Below are positions 1-4,446 of a DNA stretch of 6,726 nt, piece by piece (positions within the stretch are counted from its first letter, which is position 1; each line of letters starts with the position of its first letter). The position numbers and the translations under genes are program-made. The stretch is from Chitinophagaceae bacterium (GTDB lineage Bacteria > Bacteroidota > Bacteroidia > Chitinophagales > Chitinophagaceae), in the NCBI GenBank assembly GCA_017989935.1, contig JAGNOY010000116.1, positions 1 to 6,726 on the forward strand. The letters run 5' to 3'. The notes under the pieces were generated by a model. The model was given only the letters and a program-made list of their open reading frames with translations, did not search any database and was not told where the DNA came from.

Positions 1-43
1 TGGTCCGTCCTGTAAAATCAACTTTTTCTTTTAGCTTTGTCAT
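1..43 (-). CDS. 5' end of an unidentified ORF (possible IS110-type transposase), cut by window edge
   Basis: An ATG at 43-41 opens a frame reading MTKLKEKVDFTGRT before the window ends, so only 14 residues are visible. The start fits the context: it follows a long non-coding, structured stretch and is preceded by an A-rich sequence (AAAACTAAGACC) with no Shine-Dalgarno. The pattern of a short basic stretch followed by DF-x-G-x-T resembles, from memory, the residues just before the first catalytic Asp (GIDVHK-type motif) of Bacteroidota IS110-family transposases. It also resembles the lead-in to the TGxxxGxG motif of short-chain dehydrogenases (DFTGRT-x-x-VTG). Neither diagnostic motif is inside the window. 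The start codon lies in one arm of a 13-bp inverted repeat, so translation may be structurally controlled. The existence of a gene here is likely; its identity is a guess. Confidence 0.4.
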   Translation of the reverse strand, partial: MTKLKEKVDFTGRT

Positions 44-106
44 GGTCTTAGTTTTTAGTGTAATTAATAAATGTGGCTCAATGACCACTTACTAAACTAA
101 GACCAT
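42..106 (-). repeat. 13-bp perfect inverted repeat overlapping the start codon of the leftmost ORF
   Basis: On the minus strand ATGGTCTTAGTTT (106-94) is exactly complementary to AAACTAAGACCAT (54-42). If two bulged A residues are allowed, the match extends by three more pairs (AGT/ACT). Between the arms sits a smaller hairpin, GTGG...CCAC (88-73). The downstream arm covers the first two bases of the ATG at 43-41 and the bases just before it, so folding of the RNA would hide the translation start. It could be a translational attenuator, for example one that silences a transposase read from outside, or a protein-binding palindrome. The repeat is seen directly; its role is inferred. Confidence 0.75.
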
Positions 107-243
107 TTTTATTTACATGGATACTCTTCCGAATCGGCTTTTATGAGTCAACTAACATTCAAATATGGTATAGCCTCTCGGCATCCGGGCTTTTCGCTGC
201 AATCCTTGCCGCTAGGGACTTCGTAGGAATAATCGAAAAAAAA
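107..243 (-). ncRNA. Candidate structured RNA or small repeat element between rpsA and the leftmost ORF
   Basis: This non-coding stretch is more GC-rich and structured than its AT-rich surroundings. On the minus strand it holds CCCTAGCGGC (217-208), a perfect 4-bp hairpin GCAA-GGA-TTGC (209-199), then AGCGAAAAGCCCGG (199-186) and a GCC-GAGA-GGC hairpin with a GNRA tetraloop (182-173). Further on is a 9-bp palindrome-like CCGATTCGG (139-131). From memory, the CTAGC...GATTG-AGCG-AAA-CC layout resembles a recurrent intergenic motif of Bacteroidota genomes, possibly the Flavo-1 type RNA; this is not verified. If the leftmost ORF is an IS110 transposase, this is also where its bridge RNA would be encoded. 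No long continuous stem or clear promoter was found, so the boundaries are approximate. Confidence 0.3.
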
Positions 244-262
244 CTAGGCGCATTTCTTCAAT

Positions 263-292
263 AAAAAAAGCCACGCTTTTAACGTGGCTTTT
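263..292 (-). terminator. Intrinsic terminator of rpsA
   Basis: On the minus strand AAAAGCCACG (292-283) pairs perfectly with CGTGGCTTTT (275-266) around a 7-nt loop, and a run of seven T spans 269-263. It starts 20 nt after the rpsA stop codon, as expected for the end of that transcription unit. In the + direction the hairpin is followed by only four T, so it would be a weaker terminator that way. Confidence 0.9.
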
Positions 293-312
293 AAAATATT
301 GATGAAATTCAA

Positions 313-2133
313 TTATTGATTTCCTTCCATTTTCTTTTTCAAATCTGCTAAAGCACCGATATCTCCAAGTGTAGCTTTCTCAACCTTAGACTGTAAATTT
401 TTCACAGCTTTCTTGGTGTTGTCGTTATCAGTTTGTGCTTCTTTACGAGCACCTTCTTTCTCTTCTTCAATCACTTGCTCCCATACTTTTGAATGAGAAA
501 CCATGATACGCTTTTCGTTACGATCGAATTCTAAAATAATAAATTCGTTCGTTTCGTCAACAGCAATCATTTTTTCATCTTGCTTTTTCAAATGACGTGT
601 AGGGGCAAAGGCTTCTAAACCATATTGCAATTGAATGATGCCGCCTTTTTCTTCTTTGCGAATCATCACACCATCATGCTTAGAACCAATTGGGAATACA
701 GATTCAAAAGTATTCCAAGGATCTTCTTCGATTTGCTTGTGACCTAAAGATAATTTACGTGTTTCTTTATCTACACCAAGCACAATCACTTGTAAATTTT
801 CACCTACTTTAGTAAAGTCGCTAGGATGATTGAAACGCTTAACCCAACTTAAATCAGAGATATGTATCATTCCACCAATGCCAGATTCAAGCTCAACGAA
901 TACACCATATGGAGTTAAATTTTTCACTACACCTGTGTGCTGAGAACCTACAGCATATTTGCTTTCGATTTCATCCCAAGGATCTTGAGTCATTTTCTTA
1001 ATAGAGAAACTCATTTTTCTTTCGTCCTTATCAATAGAAACGATCATAGCTTCATGCTCATCGCCCATTTTAAAGAATTCTTTGGCATTGATAGGTTGAT
1101 TGCTCCATGTAATTTCAGACACGTGAACCAATCCTTCGATACCTGGTTCAATCTCAAGGAATGCACCATAATCTTCAATATTCACAACCTTACCTTTGAT
1201 CTTATTACCTTCTGCAATTGTATCTGGTAAAGTATCCCAAGGATGAGGAGTTAATTGCTTAAGACCTAAAGATATACGTTTTTTCTCATCATCGAAATCA
1301 AGCACCGCTACATTTAGTTTTTGACCATTTTGTAACACTTCACTAGGATGATTAATACGGCCCCATGAAATATCAGTGATATATAATAGACCGTCTAAAC
1401 CGCCTAAATCAATAAAGGCACCAAAGTCAGTTACATTTTTGATTGTACCTTCTAATACTTGACCTTTTTCTAATTTAGAAATAATTTCAGTACGTTGTGC
1501 TTCTATATCACTTTCGATTAAGGCTTTGTGTGAAACAACCGCATTGCGAATCACTTCATTAATCTTAACCACTTTAAATTCCATGGTCTTATTCACAAAT
1601 TGATCATAGTCAGTAACAGGTTTTACATCAATTTGAGATCCAGGCAAGAATGTTTCCATTCCGAATAGATCAACAATTAATCCACCTTTAGTTTTTGAAG
1701 TTACATGACCAGTTACGATTTCACCTGTTTTGTACAACTCCACAATTCTTTCCCAAGCACGTTGTTGACGAGCTAATTTGCGACTTAAATGAAGATGGCC
1801 TTCACGATCTTCCTTCTCAACAATCAACACTTCAATTTCATCGCCCACTTTCACTTCAGCAAGATCTCTAAATTCGTTTAAAGAAATTAGACCATCACTT
1901 TTGTATCCGATATTTACGACTACATCAGTTTTAGTTAATCCTACGATAGTTCCATGAACCATTTCGTTATCATTAACTGCTTTAAATGTCTCATCGTACT
2001 TCTTATCGGCTGCTGCACGATCACTTTCGTTGTAAATAGAGACATTACGTTTGTCCACGCTCCAATCAAAATCGTCGTGGCTACCTGCTTGACCAGCAGA
2101 AAGGTTTTGGTTTAACAATGTTGTTTCTTCCAT
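313..2133 (-). CDS. rpsA: 30S ribosomal protein S1 (bS1)
   Basis: This encodes a 606-residue ribosomal protein S1, which sits on the 30S subunit and binds and unfolds mRNA leaders for initiation. Six S1 (OB-fold) repeats can be traced at about residues 57-118, 137-203, 224-293, 309-379, 396-466 and 482-548. Domains 3-5 are the most canonical (for example TDFGAFIDLGGLDGLLYITDISW at 235-257, EDYGAFLEIEPGIEGLVHVSE at 320-340). They end in conserved HPWD, DPWD and DPWN linkers. An acidic N-terminal extension of about 55 residues and a charged tail ending in ATLGDIGALADLKKKMEG are typical of Bacteroidota S1. The ATG at 2133 is preceded by an A-rich leader (CATAAAAAACAAAAA) with no Shine-Dalgarno, as usual in this phylum. 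The gene has its own promoter and terminator and is functionally unrelated to the upstream Sus operon. The frame is complete and intact. Confidence 0.97.
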   Translation of the reverse strand: MEETTLLNQNLSAGQAGSHDDFDWSVDKRNVSIYNESDRAAADKKYDETFKAVNDNEMVHGTIVGLTKTDVVVNIGYKSDGLISLNEFRDLAEVKVGDEIEVLIVEKEDREGHLHLSRKLARQQRAWERIVELYKTGEIVTGHVTSKTKGGLIVDLFGMETFLPGSQIDVKPVTDYDQFVNKTMEFKVVKINEVIRNAVVSHKALIESDIEAQRTEIISKLEKGQVLEGTIKNVTDFGAFIDLGGLDGLLYITDISWGRINHPSEVLQNGQKLNVAVLDFDDEKKRISLGLKQLTPHPWDTLPDTIAEGNKIKGKVVNIEDYGAFLEIEPGIEGLVHVSEITWSNQPINAKEFFKMGDEHEAMIVSIDKDERKMSFSIKKMTQDPWDEIESKYAVGSQHTGVVKNLTPYGVFVELESGIGGMIHISDLSWVKRFNHPSDFTKVGENLQVIVLGVDKETRKLSLGHKQIEEDPWNTFESVFPIGSKHDGVMIRKEEKGGIIQLQYGLEAFAPTRHLKKQDEKMIAVDETNEFIILEFDRNEKRIMVSHSKVWEQVIEEEKEGARKEAQTDNDNTKKAVKNLQSKVEKATLGDIGALADLKKKMEGNQ

Positions 2134-2147
2134 TTTTTGTTTTTTAT

Positions 2148-2192
2148 GTTTGAATACTGAACGATTTGCTAGTTATTCAAACGGGTGAATAA
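2148..2192 (-). promoter_or_regulatory. rpsA leader with two mutually exclusive hairpins
   Basis: In the 5' untranslated region of rpsA, TTATTCA (2192-2186) pairs with TGAATAA (2179-2173), giving a 7-bp stem with a 6-nt loop. The downstream half can instead pair as GTTTGAATA (2182-2174) with TATTCAAAC (2156-2148), a perfect 9-bp stem with a 17-nt loop that ends 14 nt before the ATG. The two stems share bases 2174-2179 and cannot coexist. S1 represses its own translation through structured leaders in Enterobacteria, so an autoregulatory role is plausible here. The complementarity is seen directly; the function is inferred. Confidence 0.45.
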
Positions 2193-2208
2193 ATAAGATT
2201 TAAGGGCG

Positions 2209-2240
2209 CGAAGGTAAGTATTATAACTTTTCAGAACAAA
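2209..2240 (-). promoter_or_regulatory. Bacteroidota-type promoter for rpsA
   Basis: On the minus strand TTTG (2240-2237) is followed after exactly 20 nt by TACCTTCG (2216-2209). This is one mismatch from the Bacteroidota primary-sigma -7 element TAnnTTTG, and the spacing matches the -33/-7 arrangement. Transcription would start near 2203, giving a leader of about 70 nt. The -33 element lies in the U-tract of the preceding operon's terminator. No experimental start site is known. Confidence 0.5.
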
Positions 2241-2263
2241 AAAAAGTCAGCCGAAGCTGACTT
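2238..2263 (-). terminator. Intrinsic terminator of the SusC/SusD/lipoprotein operon
   Basis: On the minus strand AAGTCAGC (2263-2256) and GCTGACTT (2251-2244) form a perfect 8-bp stem capped by a UUCG tetraloop (2255-2252). Eight consecutive T (2245-2238) overlap the end of the stem. It begins 22 nt after the lipoprotein stop codon and closes the operon. Confidence 0.93.
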
Positions 2264-2285
2264 AATTTAAAGATATTCAAACCAT

Positions 2286-2942
2286 TTATTGCTTCACAAA
2301 CTTCCTGATAGCTTTATTACTCGTAATATTACCACCTTGAATACTATAAGCGAAGAAAGTATCCGCAGGTGCTGTAGATAATGCATGATCAGCAGTCATC
2401 AACAAACCATAATCTGTCGGTTGATCAGGCATCAACATGGTGCTATCATCCACTTGCACGAAATATGCATAGGCTCCATCAAGGCCAGCGCCACCGAAGA
2501 AATTATTCGTTGAGTAAAGTCCGTTATCTACTTTTTCAACAGTTACTACATATCCGTTAGCCGAACGAGCATATTCACCAGAAAGATCCCAATCAGGTGT
2601 AATATTCGTTACAGCCACAAAAGCATTTTTAGAAATGGTATAGCCATCTCCATTAATTGAGCTAATAGGCACTGCGTATAATCCAGGTGTAGAGTTATCT
2701 AAACCAGAAGCATCTAAAGATATTGGGCAAACTTCTTTCGTTGAAGAATCATACGCAGTTGCGCCAATTGTAGGCAATGCACCATTCACATTAATACTAT
2801 AGTATTGTTTACCTGTAAGGGTAATTGTTGGATAGTGTGGTTCGACAATTTTTTCAGTTACATTGTCTGTTGTATAGTTCTTTTTACATGCTACGAAGTA
2901 AAAAGGAGCTAAAGCCAACATATATATCATAATTTTTTTCAT
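2286..2942 (-). CDS. SusCD-associated surface lipoprotein, Ig-like plus BT_2262-like C-terminal domain
   Basis: This is a 218-residue lipoprotein, third gene of the uptake operon and in the position usually held by SusE/SusF-type accessory proteins. A short signal peptide (MKKIMIYMLALAPFYFVAC) ends at lipidated Cys19. The lipobox FVAC has Phe at -3, slightly off consensus. Residues about 35-113 look like a bacterial Ig-like (DUF5011-type) beta sandwich (ITLTGKQYYSINVNGALP...GLYAVP...AFVAVT). Residues about 117-215 (LSGEYARS...VTVEKVDNGLYSTNNFFGG...YFVQVDDSTMLMPDQ) resemble the C-terminal region of the BT_2262-like family, recalled from memory. The protein probably sits on the cell surface next to the SusCD complex; its precise role is unknown even in characterised relatives. 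The start is 25 bp after the susD stop, behind an A-rich leader. Confidence 0.75.
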   Translation of the reverse strand: MKKIMIYMLALAPFYFVACKKNYTTDNVTEKIVEPHYPTITLTGKQYYSINVNGALPTIGATAYDSSTKEVCPISLDASGLDNSTPGLYAVPISSINGDGYTISKNAFVAVTNITPDWDLSGEYARSANGYVVTVEKVDNGLYSTNNFFGGAGLDGAYAYFVQVDDSTMLMPDQPTDYGLLMTADHALSTAPADTFFAYSIQGGNITSNKAIRKFVKQ

Positions 2943-2967
2943 ATTAAATATTTTTTGTGTTCAACAA

Positions 2968-4425
2968 TTAAAGAAGATCCCACCACATTCTCAGAGTGAT
3001 AGTTTTTTGACCAGGAAAATTAGGATTTGCAGTTACTTCTCCAGTTGGATAAGGGATGCGTTGAGGAAATAAACCAACACCTAATTGAGAAGCTAAGGAT
3101 GTAGGTAATACAGGATATCCTGTTCTACGTAATTCAGCCCAAGCTTCCATGCTTTGTGTACCACACATGGAAACCCATTTTTGAACAGCGATTTGTCTAG
3201 CTTGATCAGCAGGTAAAGTTTCCCACATATACGGGGCTGCACCAAACAAATTTAATCCTGTTGTATCAATACCAAAATAGGACATATTATTCACTATGGC
3301 TTCTTCATAATCTTCTTGAGCTGTTGTTGCACCAGTCATCCAACCTTTAGCTTTAGCCTCAGCTTGAAGGAATTTTGCTTCCCAATTAGACATTAAAATT
3401 ACTGGAACAGCAGGTCCTAAAATTTGAGCAGACATAGTAGAATTCGGCGTATTTGCAGGGAATGAGCCTGGATTTTCGGCTGCAGCACCTTGAGCAATGC
3501 CATTAATTCCGCCAGCACCAAATGATTCCTCATCAAAAAATGCAGCCGCACGAGGGTCACCCCATGAATTTAATGAATCAGCAATTGATTTAGAAGCCAC
3601 ATTATTATCAACACCAACTCCTTGAATTCTAGCATATAATGGATTTTGATCACCTCTAGAAGTATAAAAATTAATTAATGTATTCTCATCGACCTCTAAG
3701 AAATCTGCTGTGGCTAAGGAAGCCATAATTTCAGCAGTTACTGTAGGTCTGATAGCTGATTGTCTAACTGCTAATTTCAATTTTAAGGTATTAGCAAACT
3801 TCAGCCAAAGCGCCATATCACCTCCAAAAATAACATCATCACTTGCAGGATGTTTGATACTTTCAGGGCTAATCCATTTCAAGGCATCATTCAATAACAC
3901 TAAACATCCATCGTATACTGCACTTTGTGCATCATACTTAGGTGAAATATTACCTGATTGTGCCAATAATGCTTCTGAAAACGGGATATCCCCATGAACA
4001 TCAGTTACTAATTGGAAAGTGTAAGCTTGAAGAATTTTTGCAGCTGCTACGTAATTTGAGTCTCCGTTTGCAGCACCTTTATCTACAATAAAATTCAAAT
4101 CCTTTAAAGCCCCTGCATATAATTGACTCCATTCTCTATCAGCATCAGAACCATTAAAAGCATAACGATCAAAATCATAGTATTGCGTACCAGAAGGTAG
4201 TTGCGTATAGTACTGTGATAAAAATCCACCTATTTCTGCATACGTATTGCCTACAACATAAGCAATCGTGTATTCTGCACTTGGGAGTGTCAAAGCTAAA
4301 GTCGCTTGATCTTGTGATAATTTGTTTGGATCATCATTTACATCCAACCATTTTTTACAAGAGGTGTTCAAAGACAATACGCCAGCGAGCACGATTGCCA
4401 ATTTACTTATATTAGATACTTTCAT
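2968..4425 (-). CDS. SusD-like outer-membrane lipoprotein (SusD/RagB family)
   Basis: This encodes a 485-residue surface lipoprotein that acts as the substrate-binding lid on its SusC partner. The signal peptide ends at Cys23 (LNTSC-KKWLDVNDDPN); the WLDVNxDPN sequence just after the lipid site is a hallmark of the SusD-like_2 (PF12771-type) branch. Further family segments are EWSQLYAGALKDLN (98-111), AKILQAYTFQLVTDVHGDIP (129-148), WLKFANTLKLKLAVR (207-221), the TPR helix EAKFLQAEAKAKGW (349-362) and QKWVSM...EAWAELRRTGYP (415-438) near the C-terminus. Its length is normal for the branch. It starts 21 bp after the susC stop, so it is co-transcribed. The substrate cannot be read from sequence; the neighbouring BT_2262-like lipoprotein and the absence of glycan-active enzymes weakly favour peptides. 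Conventional SusD nomenclature does not imply starch binding. Confidence 0.95.
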   Translation of the reverse strand: MKVSNISKLAIVLAGVLSLNTSCKKWLDVNDDPNKLSQDQATLALTLPSAEYTIAYVVGNTYAEIGGFLSQYYTQLPSGTQYYDFDRYAFNGSDADREWSQLYAGALKDLNFIVDKGAANGDSNYVAAAKILQAYTFQLVTDVHGDIPFSEALLAQSGNISPKYDAQSAVYDGCLVLLNDALKWISPESIKHPASDDVIFGGDMALWLKFANTLKLKLAVRQSAIRPTVTAEIMASLATADFLEVDENTLINFYTSRGDQNPLYARIQGVGVDNNVASKSIADSLNSWGDPRAAAFFDEESFGAGGINGIAQGAAAENPGSFPANTPNSTMSAQILGPAVPVILMSNWEAKFLQAEAKAKGWMTGATTAQEDYEEAIVNNMSYFGIDTTGLNLFGAAPYMWETLPADQARQIAVQKWVSMCGTQSMEAWAELRRTGYPVLPTSLASQLGVGLFPQRIPYPTGEVTANPNFPGQKTITLRMWWDLL

Positions 4426-4446
4426 TGTATTTTAATTTAATTTTTG

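Noticed and set aside
163..170. Possible -7 box CATATTTG-like sequence upstream of the leftmost ORF (minus strand)
   Set aside because: It misses one consensus base and has no TTG/TTTG about 20 nt upstream, so it is not supported as a promoter.
143..226. 27-codon + strand frame (MSQLTFKYGIASRHPGF...)
   Set aside because: It is very short and lies on the structured GC-rich motif. The sequence is better explained as a non-coding repeat or RNA read in the wrong way.
937..1230. 97-codon + strand frame inside rpsA
   Set aside because: It is antisense to conserved S1 domains, has no recognisable family features, and other such + strand frames (3710-3997, 4215-4415, 5387-5599) are likewise shadows of the SusD and SusC genes.
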